Assembly (NCBI GenBank): GCA_022559845.1
Contig: CM040128.1
Span: 76,447,247 to 76,511,246 of the forward strand
Source of the DNA: Amorphophallus konjac
Taxonomy: Eukaryota > Streptophyta > Magnoliopsida > Alismatales > Araceae
DNA length: 64,000 bases
Reading direction: 5' to 3'
Positions 23,161 through 34,104 of the stretch are shown here, piece after piece; position 1 is the first letter of the stretch, and every line of letters starts with the position of its first letter. The notes under the pieces were generated by a model. It saw only the letters and a program-made list of their open reading frames with translations, made no database searches and was not told the origin of the DNA. The translations under genes and the position numbers were made by a program.

Positions 23161-23280
23161 TCAAGGCCAGAAAGGGTTTATGGCTTGATTACGATACTCT
23201 GTTCTAGAGATTTCTGGGATTACATGAAGATTTCTGCTGGAGGGATGCCAAGGGAATTGGAAGGCAAAGTCAGTAGATGA

Positions 23281-25156
23281 AATAAGACCCTCTCACAACG
23301 TCCTGTGGAAATTTTTATCTGTTTGCCGCCAGCCGTCCGAGGAGATCAAGGGATGACTGCCTCTGATCACCTGGACGAGCCCAATGGCATCGAGGAAACA
23401 AACCAGCGATGGAGGAACGACACAACCCTCGGCACTGGAATTCTAGGCCCTAATCATTCAAGAGTTAGAATGGAGGGCCCAGGGGTCGAGGTCATCACTT
23501 GTCAGAACCTCGTGGGGTTGCATTCATCTGCAGATTAAGCATATATCTCATAACCAGCAGTTCAGGGAACCGAGAGATTGATGTATCTGGTTCCTGAACG
23601 TCATAAGGGGGGGGCCTCGAAGAAAAACTCGAATGTATGTAGGGGATCTGCCATCGAGACAGGAGGGGAGAAGGAAACAGAACCCAATAACCCATTAGAT
23701 GGGGGTAGGGGCCCTATCTTCATTCCTCTTCGAAGAACAGACTCATAGAAACGACTCTGAAAGCCGAAGCGTCTGGACTATTGGACATTTAGATAAAAGA
23801 TATATACATAGAAAGACAGAGGGCAGAGCTTCGGTTGAGATAAAGATGAAAACATATAAAGGAAAGACATGGCAGCAGACGGAGAGATAGCTGGCAGATA
23901 CTTCAATCACCCAGCGCCCAAACGGGCCATTGGAGCGTTTCATTTCATAATATCATTCCAAGACTCAGACCAATTACAAGGAGGGAGTGAGGGAAAGGAG
24001 ATAAAACAGAGGCCGGGATATCCCGGTTACATCCGATGCATCGAGATAAAACTCGTATAATTACATGAAGAAGAAAAGAAAATATGGGGGAGGGCGGAGC
24101 ATTGACTCCTCTCCCTCCCCAGCTACCCACCTGGAGCTTCTTCTCCTTCTCTTTCTCTTCTGATTGATCTCTTCTCTCTTTTCTCAGCGGAGGAGGCTCT
24201 CTCTCCCTGTTGGTCTCTTTATCTGGCTATCCTTTTCTTTTTCTTTCTTTTCGATCCTCCCCCCTTTTTCTCGTGGGAGAAGAAAGGGGTTATATAACCC
24301 TGTCCATCGCAAGGGATTCTCGGCGCGCCTATAGCTGGGGTCCCCGGCGTGCTCCCATGGAGGGGCTTCCCGGCGCGCCTGTGGCCATGGGGAGGTTCTC
24401 GGCGCGAGGGGTATCAGGCCCATCCTCAATAGCACGTTAACAGGCCCATTCAACAGGCCCATTTTTTTAAAGCCCATATTCTGTTCAGCCTTATTGATTT
24501 CCTAAAACATATCAGAACCGACGAAGGCCCCTTTCTTATGGTGACATGATCTCCCCGGAAACAAATCCAAGGTTCTCATTAGTCGGTAGACCAGCGCTTC
24601 ATCAGTATCGTCGTCTGGATGACGATAACACCGGACATCAGCCAGGCCTGAGAAGGTCCTAGCCGGGCAATTAGTTGGTGGTGAGGGTCCTCCCTCAATC
24701 CTGACTTTGCAGGCATCTTCCAGTCTTCGTTGCTGGTCTGGTCCCATCTTCATCTTTGTTCATATTTTAGCTGTCAACAAAACCAGCGGCGGACTGAGTG
24801 ATTTTCTCTTATTTTTATGATGACATGGGATGGGATTTTGTAGCTTGACATATGAAATGAATAAGATTTGATGAGATTGAGTTTGAGCCTTGTGACTTGA
24901 TTATGATGTGATGTGATTGCATAGGCCAAAACGAGGATTGAATATTCATGTGGTCTCGAGCCAACTGCCCTTCCAACCTGCCCCTGTACACATGCAAACA
25001 TGAAACATATTAAATCTATTTTAGGCTTAGCCCCTTGCCTATAGCAAGGTAGGAGGTGACCCTTTCTTGATTTTTGGTCAAGGGGTTGAGCCTTATTAAA
25101 TAGGCGAATATCAAGATGCGAGAAATGCAGATGAATGCAAGAGGTATTTGCTTTTT
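23281..25156. other. Non-coding region of element B downstream of integrase
   Basis: No gene supported. A third CGGCGCG array lies at 24312-24405, followed by repeated CAGGCCCATT words (about 24415-24460). A minus-strand open frame at 24502-24753 has no recognisable domain. Confidence 0.55.
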
Positions 25157-25410
25157 GGAATATTTGATTTTTTTTGTTGGATTTTGAAAGTATTCAATCT
25201 TTTTGGATTTTGAAATATTTGATTTTTTTTTTTGGGTTTTGAAATATTTGATTTTTTTTTGTTTTTTTTTGGGTTTTGAAATATTTGACTTTTTTGGGTT
25301 TTGAAATATTTGATTTTTTTTGGGGGTTTTGAAATATTTGACTTTTTTGGGTTTTGAAATATTCGATTTTTTTTTGGGTTTTGAAATATTTGACTTTTTT
25401 GGGTTTTGAA
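25157..25410. repeat. T-rich tandem array
   Basis: About nine copies of GGGTTTTGAAATATTTGA separated by runs of 6-12 T, period 25-36 bp, varying in T-run length. Confidence 0.85.
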
Positions 25411-26180
25411 ACCAGCTCGGGTCTCAATAGCAGGGACCTCCTCGTCTTGCTATGGAATTCCAAGGCTCAGCGTGTGCAGGAAGGGGGACCGCCCATGATC
25501 GGAGTCAACTTTGCTCAACGGTGCTTCTGCTGAGGCCATACCCGGGATGGGATTCATTCCTTGGGAAAGTAAAAAAAAGATTGAGTAGGAAAGCTGACGA
25601 TAGGTGTAGAGGTTTTTAGGGCTTGAGTTCTTTCCCAGGACACCCCCTTTTTCAAGGAATCTGGTCTGTTGCGCCGGGGCTTTGTATCCGTTATCGAACC
25701 TTCACCCGCTCTAGGCACGCATGCGACCAGGCTCATAACGTCCCGCGGGGAAACTGTACTGCCACTCTTGCCATGCCTAGTTGCATCCTTTGGGGATTCG
25801 GAGAGCTTCGAGCTTTGTGCTTTCGGCTTTATGTTTTGATTTTGCCCCTTTTCTTTCTTTTTCTTCTTGCTTTCCTTTTCTTTCTTTTTTTGCGGAGTGA
25901 GGTCTTAACGGATTGCCCCTATTTGAGACCTCGTTTAATGGGGGGATCGGGGTCGGTTCTCACCCTCTTATTCACCACTTGCCCCTATCTTCAATAGAGA
26001 GAGAGGAAATACAAGGTTCTCCACCTTCCCCGAGCATGGCCAAAGGAGAAACGGTGTCGGGTAGCATGAGGGAATGCCGAGCCACGGGGTCGTGTAGTGT
26101 GTGAGATGCTGAACCTAGGTTCTCCTTTCGCAATTTGGTGGGGGTATGCCCTACCATCGAGCTGTTCACTGGTTTTATTT
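25411..26180. other. Post-integrase segment of element B, partly conserved in element C
   Basis: No gene. Read on the minus strand, 25777-25708 matches element C at 60627-60694 (shared words GGCATGGCAAGA and TATGAGCC). This marks a conserved block between integrase and the antisense genes. A pyrimidine tract follows at 25840-25890. Confidence 0.65.
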
Positions 26181-28370
26181 TTATGGATAAAAACGTTTTA
26201 CATACAGCCCATTCCACGGGTTTGGCAATTCCTCTCCCTCCGCGTTAATTAGACGATACGCATTGACCGGATAGGCTTCTTTGATTACGAAGGGCCCTTC
26301 CCAGTTGGGTTGCAGCTTAGACCTGGGGCCTGCTGACCTGGTGAATTTGCGTTTCAAAACCATATTACCCACTTGAAATTTCCTTTCAATAACCTTCTTT
26401 TGAAAATATCATGAGACACGCTTTTGATATACTGAAACATGATTGGCCGCATTCAACCTCTTCTCATCTAAGAGTTCCAGCTGGACTAGCAACGCCTCTC
26501 GACGTTCATCAAGATTAAGTTCCTTATCCAGCTGCACCCTTAGGGAAGGGATCAGAATTTCATACGGGAGCACCACTTCCATTCCATAGGTGAGGGCAAA
26601 GGGAGTTTGCCCTGTGGGAGTGCGGACGGAGGTGCGGTAAGCCCATAGAGCTTCTATCAATTTGTCGGCCCAATCAGCAAATTTATGTGATTCACATGTT
26701 TTCTTGATAATTTTAAGAAGGGTTTTATTCGTGGCCTCAGCCTGGCCATTACCTTGGGGGTAGTATGGTGATGAATGATGCAAAACTATATTGAATTTCT
26801 TACAGAGGTCCTGAAGTTCTTGTGAGACGAATTGAGGCCCGTTGTCGGTGACGATGTCGCTTGGCACCCCGAACCGCGAGATAATGTTCTTCATGATGAA
26901 GCGGCATACTGTGGTGGCTTTGATTTCTGCATAAGCTTCAGCTTCAGCCCACTTGGTGAAGTACTCCGTAGCCGTCAGAATGAAGGATTTCTGTTTAACA
27001 GCAGAGTTCGGATCACCGAGGGGTCCGATGATATCAAATGCCCACATAGAAAATGGCCAGGGGGCCGTAATAGGATGAAGAGAAGAGGCAGGAGCGTGGA
27101 TTTTGTCGGCATGAATTTGGCACTGAAGACACCTACGGACATAGGTGGAGCAATCTTCTTCTAGAGTTGGCCAGTAATAGCCTTGCCTAAGAATCTTCTT
27201 TGCCAACGCCTGTCCGTTCACATGCCCTCCACACTCGCTGGAGTGGGCTGCTTCCACAACTTTCCAAGCTTCTTTGTCATCTAGGCACCTCATTAGAACT
27301 CCATTCAGCGCCCGCCTATATAATTCACCTGCGATGATCGTGTATCTTTCGGCGACTCTTCTAATGGCTCTTCGCTGCTCAGCATTGGTCGTTTCCGGAA
27401 ATGTACCATCCTTGCAGTATTGCTCGATCTCATAAAACCACGGTAGTTCTTCCTCTTCAATGATCTCCTCGAGCTCAGTTAATGAAACTTCTTTTGTCTC
27501 CTCCCTTTCTATTTTCTTCTCTACAGACATTCTAAGATTGTCGAACCAGGGATCCTGAAGAGAAAGAACATCTAACCTTTGGACCACAATGGTCTCGGTG
27601 GCGCGACTTAGGGGAAGTGATAGGGAAGAGGCGAGCGATGCAAGGGCATCGGCCAAGATATTCTGAGAACGAGGAGTGTGAATATAGACGAGTTTCCTGA
27701 ATTGCCTGGCCAAAAGCGTGACCAGATCTTGGTAGGGTTTGAGCTTAGGGTCGCGGGTGCGGTAAGTCGACAAAACTTGCCGCAGCACCAGCTGAGAGTC
27801 TCCTATGATGTTAAGGTATCGCGCGCCCAAGATGTAGGCGTGCTTCAAACCGGCAAGGAGAGCCTCATACTCGGCTATATTGTTGGTGGCGGGAAATGAG
27901 AGTTGATATGCCACGGGGATAGTTACCCCTTCTGGAGTAAGGAGAACGGCGCCGATTCCACTGCCCTGGGAATTAAGAGCACCATCGAAATGAAGAGACC
28001 AGAAAGGAAGATGAGTGATCACCGCCAGGTGTTCATCGGGGAATTCATCCTGGATGGAATCGGTGCGAGGGATAGTTGAATGAGCAAAGTGCTCGGCAAT
28101 AGCGTATCCCTTGATTGCTTTCTGCACAATGAAGGTGATGTCGAACTGGGAAAGAAAGCTTTGCCAGCGAGCTAGCCGACTTGAAAGGACTGGCTTTTCC
28201 AACAGATAACGAATGGGGTCCATTCTAGAGATGAGCCTAACCTCGTGGGCAAGAAAATAGTGTTTAAGCTTCTGCGCTACCCATACTAGTGCTGCACAAG
28301 TCTTCACCATGGCAGTGTACTTGGATTCAATGGGATTAAATAACCTTGAGAGATAGTACGCCGCCTTTCC
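26181..28370 (-). pseudogene. pol: Element B RNase H domains and integrase
   Basis: Continues the RT frame after a 1-nt frameshift at about 28368. The Ty3-type RNase H end (AALVWVAQKLKHYFLAHEV) is followed by a second, archaeal-like RNase H diagnostic of Tat elements: Asp in LHFDGALN (about 27985), Glu in AEYEALLAG (about 27870), Asp in GDSQLVLRQ (about 27810) and Asp in LADALASLAS (about 27645). Integrase follows with HHCC finger (HSSECGGHVNG ... CLQCQ, about 27245-27125), Asp in WAFDIIGPLG, Asp in TDNGPQFVS and Glu in GQAEATNKTLL. A TGA at 26409-26411, where the next residues suggest Arg, cuts off the C-terminal fold (WEGPFVIKEAYPVNAYRL, 26310-26260). No chromodomain. Confidence 0.92.
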
Positions 28371-29995
28371 CTTCCTTCATCGTCTACCTGTGCCAGAACA
28401 GCTCCTAGGGAGTCCTCAATCATAGAAATGTACAGGATCAGGGGTTTCCCAGGAACGGGTGGTTGTAGAACCGGGGGATTAGAGAGGTAAACCTTGAGTT
28501 CCTCATAGGCCTTCTGACATTGTTCATTCCATTCAAATTTTACGCCTGCCTTTAGTAATTCATAAAACGGGCGGCATCTTTGCGAATGCTGAGATATGAA
28601 TCTCCTGATAAATTGCAAACGCCCGATCAAGCCTCGAAGCTCAGTGATGTTTTTCGGCGGCGGCATTTCCATGACGGCCTTTGCTTTGTTTGGATCGATT
28701 TGAATCCCCCGTTTACTAACTATAAACCCGAGCAATTTCCCTGAGGCAACTCCAAACACACATTTCTTTGGATTCATCTTTAATTTGTATTCCCTAGCCC
28801 TTTGCAACACCTTGGCTAGAATGGCGGGGTGCTCTTCTTGTGACCTCGATTTGACCAAAATATCATCCACATAAGCTTCTAAATAAACGTGCATCATATC
28901 GTGGAAGATAGCCATCATCACTCTTTGATAGGTGGCACCAGCATTTTTCAACCCAAATGGCATAACGACGTAGCAGTATGTACCCCAAGGTGTGGTGAAC
29001 GAGGTCTTTTCTTGATCCTCCGGAGCCAGAAGGATTTGGTTATACCCTGAGTAACCATCCATGAAGGAGAGGGCTTCGTACCCAACTGTATTATCGACCA
29101 AGACATCGATGTGAGGAAGGGGAAAATCATCTTTCGGACATGCCTTGTTTAAGTCCCTGAAGTCAATACAAATTCGAATTTTACCATCCTTCTTCATTAC
29201 CGGGACTATGTTCGCCACCCATTGTGGGTACAGCACAACTCTAATGAACCTGGCCTTATGCAATTTATCGACTTCTTCCTTAATCCTCAAGACCATCTGT
29301 GGGTGGAATCTCCTTACTTTCTGTTTAACAGGCGTTACCCCTAGTTTGAGAATCAGCCTGTGTTCGACCAAGGCGGGGTCAAGGCTCGGCATGTCTTCGT
29401 AAGACCAGGCGAAAGAATCGATGTACTCCCTCAAGACTTTGACAAGCTCCTCTTCGACTTGAGGAGAGAGATTAGCGGAAATAAGTATGAGCCTGGGGTC
29501 CTCTTCTGTTCCGAGGTTAATTTCCTTAGTGGATTCATCCACTGCTACGGAAGGCTCGTCGAACTTTTTCAAGCCTTGGGCATATAGGTCGGCAGTGTCA
29601 TCCATTTCATCTTCCTCATCATCTATTGGGTCTTTCTCATTCACAATTTCATATACTCCTAATCCATCCTTGCTCCATACCTCATCAATTCCCTCATCAT
29701 CTTCCAGGACAATCGCGGTCACTACAAATTCCGGACACCTTAACAGAGCATGACATCTTCCAACCAAATCTTGTAGAAACCTATCGGGAACGGTTTTGGG
29801 GGGGCGCACTACGGCGGGTGCCGCAGACGTGGATGGGCTGACAGAACTCGAACTAGACTCTACCCTGACTGACTCGACCAACCTAGAAGACTCTGTACAC
29901 TGTACATCCGATTTAGAGGAGAGAAACTCTACCGGAAGAGGAACAGGGGTCTCGATCCCCTGGGGATCTGGGTAGAACATAGCGTAATCTTCCAT
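28304..29995 (-). CDS. pol: Element B reverse transcriptase frame
   Basis: 563-codon frame coding the reverse transcriptase that copies the element RNA. An acidic linker (EDDEGIDEVWSKDGLGVYEI, near 29725) precedes RT. RT motifs: IRICIDFRDLNKACPKDDFPLP (near 29170), FMDGYSGYNQI with a catalytic Asp, MPFGLKNAGATYQ, and the catalytic YVDD (about 28870). The connection domain (LRGLIGRLQFIRRFI) and start of RNase H (ILYISMIEDSLGAVLAQ) follow. The frame then shifts by one base near 28368 and ends with unrelated residues at 28304. It overlaps the gag-protease frame by 67 nt at 29929-29995; the first in-frame ATG at 29995 may not be the real start, since pol is probably made as a fusion. Confidence 0.9.
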   Translation of the reverse strand: MEDYAMFYPDPQGIETPVPLPVEFLSSKSDVQCTESSRLVESVRVESSSSSVSPSTSAAPAVVRPPKTVPDRFLQDLVGRCHALLRCPEFVVTAIVLEDDEGIDEVWSKDGLGVYEIVNEKDPIDDEEDEMDDTADLYAQGLKKFDEPSVAVDESTKEINLGTEEDPRLILISANLSPQVEEELVKVLREYIDSFAWSYEDMPSLDPALVEHRLILKLGVTPVKQKVRRFHPQMVLRIKEEVDKLHKARFIRVVLYPQWVANIVPVMKKDGKIRICIDFRDLNKACPKDDFPLPHIDVLVDNTVGYEALSFMDGYSGYNQILLAPEDQEKTSFTTPWGTYCYVVMPFGLKNAGATYQRVMMAIFHDMMHVYLEAYVDDILVKSRSQEEHPAILAKVLQRAREYKLKMNPKKCVFGVASGKLLGFIVSKRGIQIDPNKAKAVMEMPPPKNITELRGLIGRLQFIRRFISQHSQRCRPFYELLKAGVKFEWNEQCQKAYEELKVYLSNPPVLQPPVPGKPLILYISMIEDSLGAVLAQVDDEGRERRRTISQGYLIPLNPSTLPW

Positions 29996-32900
29996 GGAGA
30001 CCTCCGTTTTGAAATTGGCATTTTTTTTTGGAGGCTGGAGGTGATCACGCAGCAGGAGGAAGAAGACGGAGGAGGAGGAAGCTGCATGGGAAACAACTCT
30101 GGGAAGATGCAGTCAAAGAAAGGATCAGAAGACGAAAACCACATTTCATGGAGCTGAGCCCCAGGGGGAGGAGGAGTGAATAGGGTTGACAGATCAATGG
30201 GCGGATAGCGCCCGCAAGCACATGGAACGAATAAAATTTCGGGTCTCTCCGCGAAGCACGGGTCGACCATGAGTGGAGGGGAACGAGGGACAAAATCCAA
30301 TTGTTGAAACCAGGAAGCCAGACGGGACGGGGACACGGAATAAGTAGCGGTGGAGCTCCCTGTCTTCCGTGGCCGCTGGTGAGCTAGTGGCATCGGAGGG
30401 CGCTTCACTAGCTGTGTCTCCTTCTTCTTTGGTTCACCCTCCTTTTCATAAAACATCCTCGTAAAGCAATCAGAAAGGTCTTCCAAGTCATCGGCTAGCC
30501 CTTGCGGTGATGGTGGCGGATCAGCAACAGCACAAGCTTCGTCTATCTTTTCTTCAAGGCTGGATGGCGAGGTCTTCAAGGTGCCGGGCTGCAACGGACC
30601 CTTCACAAAATGTTGTCGGTAATCCCAGGTCAACGGCCCAGAGTCCCCAAGCATCGACATGGAGGATTCATGATAGCCGAGGCCCCGGCGGCCCATCTTC
30701 CTCCCTTTGGGAACGGGGTTGGTTCGCCCCTGCAATTGTGCGCCGAGTTCTCGGCCTGGCTGATAGCCCAATTTTAGAATTAGGTGCCACCCTTTGGAGT
30801 CTCTCATTTTGGGCTTGACCTTCACATCGGTTGATACAGCGGTGGGCTTGCGTGACGCATATGCCCACGAATAGTTTAAGTCCATGACAGATAGAACAGG
30901 CCTGTTACTCGGCCACAGTGTGGGCAGAATCTTGGCGGCTATGGCGTCAACATTTTGAACTGTGGAAACACTCTTCACCTTGACCACTCGTCCTTGGAAT
31001 GGGAACTTTAGACATTGATGGGCCGTCGAGGGGACGGCATTCAAACTATTCAACCACGGATGACCCAGAATGGCTTTGAACATCGGGTCTATATCCAGCA
31101 CATAAAATTCCACATCCATAACTAAGGGCCCTAGCTCGGCCTGCACAGTCACCACTCCGTGACAAGCACGTCTGGAGTTATCATAGGCTGCTATGGTAGT
31201 CGGCGTCGGCTTGAGCATGTCCTCTGATATATTGCAAGCGCAAAGGGTACTCAAAGGGCAGACATTTATTGACGCCCCCGTGTCCACAAGGGCGGATTCC
31301 ACGGCTATCTTGTTTAGAGAGATGGTGATACATAACGGCATCTGCCGTGCTTCGGGAGGTGCTAGCTCTGACTCAACAAATGCAATAGAGGGCCCCTTTG
31401 TGATCGTGGCCAAGACCGAGGGCAGGCTATCCACTGCCACATCTTCGCTCACCATAACTTTCTGTAGGAAGATCTTCAGGGCATCTTGGTGGAGTGGCGA
31501 CCTCTTGATTAGTTCTAACACTGAGATTTTAGCCGGCAGCCGGTCTAAGTGCTGCAATAAGTCATATCTTGTGCCCGGCACGGGGTCTATCTCTTCTGGC
31601 TCAACTGTAGGGGAGGAAACTACAGGGTTTGGTGCGGACGCACCTGGAGAAGGAAAATGTCTTTGGAAAGGACGCCCGCTCAGAAGGGCGCATTGTGATG
31701 CTGGCACGGCCTGGACTGGACCCCCGCTTGGCCTGGTGGGGTAGGTGAATGGCGTGGAGATGGAGGTGAGGATGACTGAAGTGGGTTTAATAGGCCCTGA
31801 TGGAGGGGAAATGGGTGAAGGGTTAAGCTTAGGGGAAATAACGGGAGGTATGGCGGGTGGTGGTGAAAGAACGGACGGAGCAGAGGGGGATGTAATGGGC
31901 CTAAGGGGCGACGCGGAGGACGTGACGAGTGGTGTAGCGGTTGAAATGGCGGGTCTAAGAATGGAGGGGATGGCAGGTGTGGGAGAGTAGTGGTGGTGGA
32001 AGGCCAAGAGATGGGCGGGGGTCTCATCATCAAACGTCCACCCAGCGTTGGGAGCTGGGCGCTGGACCATATTCACTTGTGCTGGGGCCGGCGGATGCTG
32101 TTGTTGTGGGGGAGCGGGTTGATGTACTGGCATGGGATTTTGATGGATCCCAAGGTCTTGCTGCTGCAGTTGAGGTTGCTGTTGCTGCTGGGGTTGCTGT
32201 AGCGGGGGTTGTTGAGGTGCTGCCTGTTGCTGCCTGGCTTGCCTTTGCCTCTGTTTAATATCCTCAATTAACTGGTGCATCTGGGCCCAATCAATCCTCT
32301 GGCCCTCATGCAAATCATACACCAGGTCCCTGAACTGGTAGCATCGCTCTATCGTGTGCCCAGGTTGTCGATGGAATATACAATATCGGGATTGGTCGGC
32401 AGCCGGATTCCAATTCGGGCGTTCAGGAGGCAACTGAAGGTCACCGGTATACATTAGAGCAGAGAAAATATCTGGCAAGGTCTCTAGAAGAGGAGGGTAA
32501 TGAGCCCTTTTTGGAGCTGGTCGAGCAGAGCCATAGGCGGTGGGTGGAGGAACATTATTGTACTGCGGGGGCCGCTGAGGCTGTTGGGGTGGCGGAGGTG
32601 CCTGTTGAGGGTATTGCGGGACTTGGAAGGTGGGCTGGGGAGCTTGCGAAGTGGCGAACTGGGGGTTGTGCTGAGGCGGTGGGAAGCGGGGTGGCGCGGC
32701 TTGTTGGGGGAATTGAACGGCCTGGACTTGCTCATTAATTTGTACTCCCTCAGTGACGGGGCCTTGGGTTCTCTTGGTGGCTTTGGGCTTCTGGGCCTCG
32801 AATAAAGAGTGGATGGGGGAGTCCTTGAATTGGGTTTGAATAAACCTAGCTCTGCTGTATAGCTGGTGCATGTTTGCGATATCATTCATTGCCAGAATGT

Positions 32901-34104
32901 TTCTAAAAGTTGGCGTAGCATTGGAAATTAACAACTTCACTTTTTCCTCTTCTGGAATCTGCCCGGGCACACGTGAGGCCATCTGCCTCCAGCGGTCTGC
33001 ATAGGTTGCGAAGTCTTCTTCCGGCTTCATCTTCTCCGCCACTAGGTCAGTGAAAGAGTATTCGGGTCCAACCCGATCCTGAAATCTCTGTATAAACCTC
33101 TCCTTGACTGTCTTGAAATTCTCGGCCTCCTCCATAGGCAAGGTGTAGAACCATTCCAGAGCGACCCCTTCCAGAGACCGACGGAACAAATAGGCCATCA
33201 AGCGATCGTCCTGCTGGAACTGTGCCGATTCGTACAAGAACTCCCGGACGTGGATGAACGGGTTGCCATTCCCATCGTATTTGCGGTACACGGGGAGTTC
33301 AGACTGAGAAGGAAAATGAATGTCCCTAAAGTTAGGGATAGGGACATCGGCAAGAGATTGCGGGCCGACCCGCTTATGGAAGAGATCAATTTGTTGCTGC
33401 ATAGCAGTCCATTTGTCAAGAATTTCCCGTTCCCGGGAAGGAGGGGAAGGAGCAAGAGGAGTAATACCTGGATAGGTGGCCAAAGGATAAGCTGATGAAG
33501 GGGACAACCCGTAAGAGGGATGATGGGCTGAGGAAGGGCCCATATCCGCATGAGTCAACTGGGCCGCCCCTGACTGTAACCTAGCGAAGTCTACCAGGAC
33601 TGTGGGGGCTTGAGGTGATGGAGAAATCGTGGTGTACGGATCAAGATAAGGAACAAAGGGGAGGGGGGACTTTCCTTTATCAAGCTGTTGATGGACCGAG
33701 GTGGAAGCCTGGCCCATTTCCATATTGGGATGGCGAAAGGTCTGAGGGCGGACAGGAGTAAGGTATATGGGAGCCACGGAGGTGGTCCCGACCACGGGGG
33801 ATGTGGTGGCAACAACAATCGTGTCGTGAGGCGGAATTGAGGCCGGGGCATCGCCCCTCTGCAAAGCTCGTCTGATGAGATGGAGCTGGGTAGGGTCCAG
33901 CTGGGCCATCATATCGAGGATCATACTGGCTGAATTCTGATTGGGCGGGTTTAAAAGAGAGGGTCGGGGACCCTCGCCAAGAACGGTCGGGAGCGAAGGG
34001 GCCGTCCCCTCTCCCCCCTGCAAATGGGTGACCCGAGGTGGGTCCTCAAGGAGACCACGAGGAAGGGAGTCCTCGTGGGCCGAAGAGAAATCGTATGACG
34101 ACAT
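29929..34104 (-). CDS. gag: Element B gag-protease polyprotein
   Basis: Single open frame of about 1390 codons from the ATG at 34104. I chose that start because homology to element C begins there (MSSYDF against MSSYEH); the frame is open back to 34209. Order: Ser/Pro-rich N-terminus; retrotransposon gag fold at about residues 275-405 (YRKYDGNGNPFIHVREF, ALEWFYTLP); Pro/Gln-rich linkers; a Cys-His motif CIFHRQPGHTIERC near 575-590; then an aspartic protease with the active site VDTGASINVCP near 938. After it comes a G-patch-like stretch (LKLGYQPGRELGAQL ... GRRGLGY, about 1120-1145). The last about 30 codons after the A9 tract (30029-30021) are out of the pol frame. The protein forms the capsid and cleaves the polyprotein. 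Confidence 0.9.
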   Translation of the reverse strand: MSSYDFSSAHEDSLPRGLLEDPPRVTHLQGGEGTAPSLPTVLGEGPRPSLLNPPNQNSASMILDMMAQLDPTQLHLIRRALQRGDAPASIPPHDTIVVATTSPVVGTTSVAPIYLTPVRPQTFRHPNMEMGQASTSVHQQLDKGKSPLPFVPYLDPYTTISPSPQAPTVLVDFARLQSGAAQLTHADMGPSSAHHPSYGLSPSSAYPLATYPGITPLAPSPPSREREILDKWTAMQQQIDLFHKRVGPQSLADVPIPNFRDIHFPSQSELPVYRKYDGNGNPFIHVREFLYESAQFQQDDRLMAYLFRRSLEGVALEWFYTLPMEEAENFKTVKERFIQRFQDRVGPEYSFTDLVAEKMKPEEDFATYADRWRQMASRVPGQIPEEEKVKLLISNATPTFRNILAMNDIANMHQLYSRARFIQTQFKDSPIHSLFEAQKPKATKRTQGPVTEGVQINEQVQAVQFPQQAAPPRFPPPQHNPQFATSQAPQPTFQVPQYPQQAPPPPQQPQRPPQYNNVPPPTAYGSARPAPKRAHYPPLLETLPDIFSALMYTGDLQLPPERPNWNPAADQSRYCIFHRQPGHTIERCYQFRDLVYDLHEGQRIDWAQMHQLIEDIKQRQRQARQQQAAPQQPPLQQPQQQQQPQLQQQDLGIHQNPMPVHQPAPPQQQHPPAPAQVNMVQRPAPNAGWTFDDETPAHLLAFHHHYSPTPAIPSILRPAISTATPLVTSSASPLRPITSPSAPSVLSPPPAIPPVISPKLNPSPISPPSGPIKPTSVILTSISTPFTYPTRPSGGPVQAVPASQCALLSGRPFQRHFPSPGASAPNPVVSSPTVEPEEIDPVPGTRYDLLQHLDRLPAKISVLELIKRSPLHQDALKIFLQKVMVSEDVAVDSLPSVLATITKGPSIAFVESELAPPEARQMPLCITISLNKIAVESALVDTGASINVCPLSTLCACNISEDMLKPTPTTIAAYDNSRRACHGVVTVQAELGPLVMDVEFYVLDIDPMFKAILGHPWLNSLNAVPSTAHQCLKFPFQGRVVKVKSVSTVQNVDAIAAKILPTLWPSNRPVLSVMDLNYSWAYASRKPTAVSTDVKVKPKMRDSKGWHLILKLGYQPGRELGAQLQGRTNPVPKGRKMGRRGLGYHESSMSMLGDSGPLTWDYRQHFVKGPLQPGTLKTSPSSLEEKIDEACAVADPPPSPQGLADDLEDLSDCFTRMFYEKEGEPKKKETQLVKRPPMPLAHQRPRKTGSSTATYSVSPSRLASWFQQLDFVPRSPPLMVDPCFAERPEILFVPCACGRYPPIDLSTLFTPPPPGAQLHEMWFSSSDPFFDCIFPELFPMQLPPPPSSSSCCVITSSLQKKMPISKRRSPWKITLCSTQIPRGSRPLFLFR
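30021..30029 (-). promoter_or_regulatory. A9 homopolymer at the gag-protease to pol frame change
   Basis: Nine A residues on the minus strand, read CAA AAA AAA ATG in the gag frame. Pol continues in the -1 frame from here (AAT GCC AAT). It could be a slippery site or a simple indel in a homopolymer. Confidence 0.4.

Larger units (their letters stand above)
21600..23280. repeat. Two diverged tandem copies of an approximately 0.8-kb unit
   Basis: Copy 1 about 21600-22310 and copy 2 about 22440-23280. Matching landmarks in order: CACGGAGTTCCGGGATGAAAGCC (21664) against CACGGAGTGCCGGGATGAAAGC (22527); the CGGGAC...GGAATGT segment (21825 and 22690); and ACGATACTCTGTTCT (22218 and 23192). Both contain CGGCGCG-rich arrays. 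Apparent open frames here are GC-rich by-products; I do not call a gene. Confidence 0.7.

Noticed and set aside
24502..24753. 83-codon minus-strand open frame downstream of element B integrase
   Set aside because: Not recognised and unsupported by element C; length is within chance for this region.
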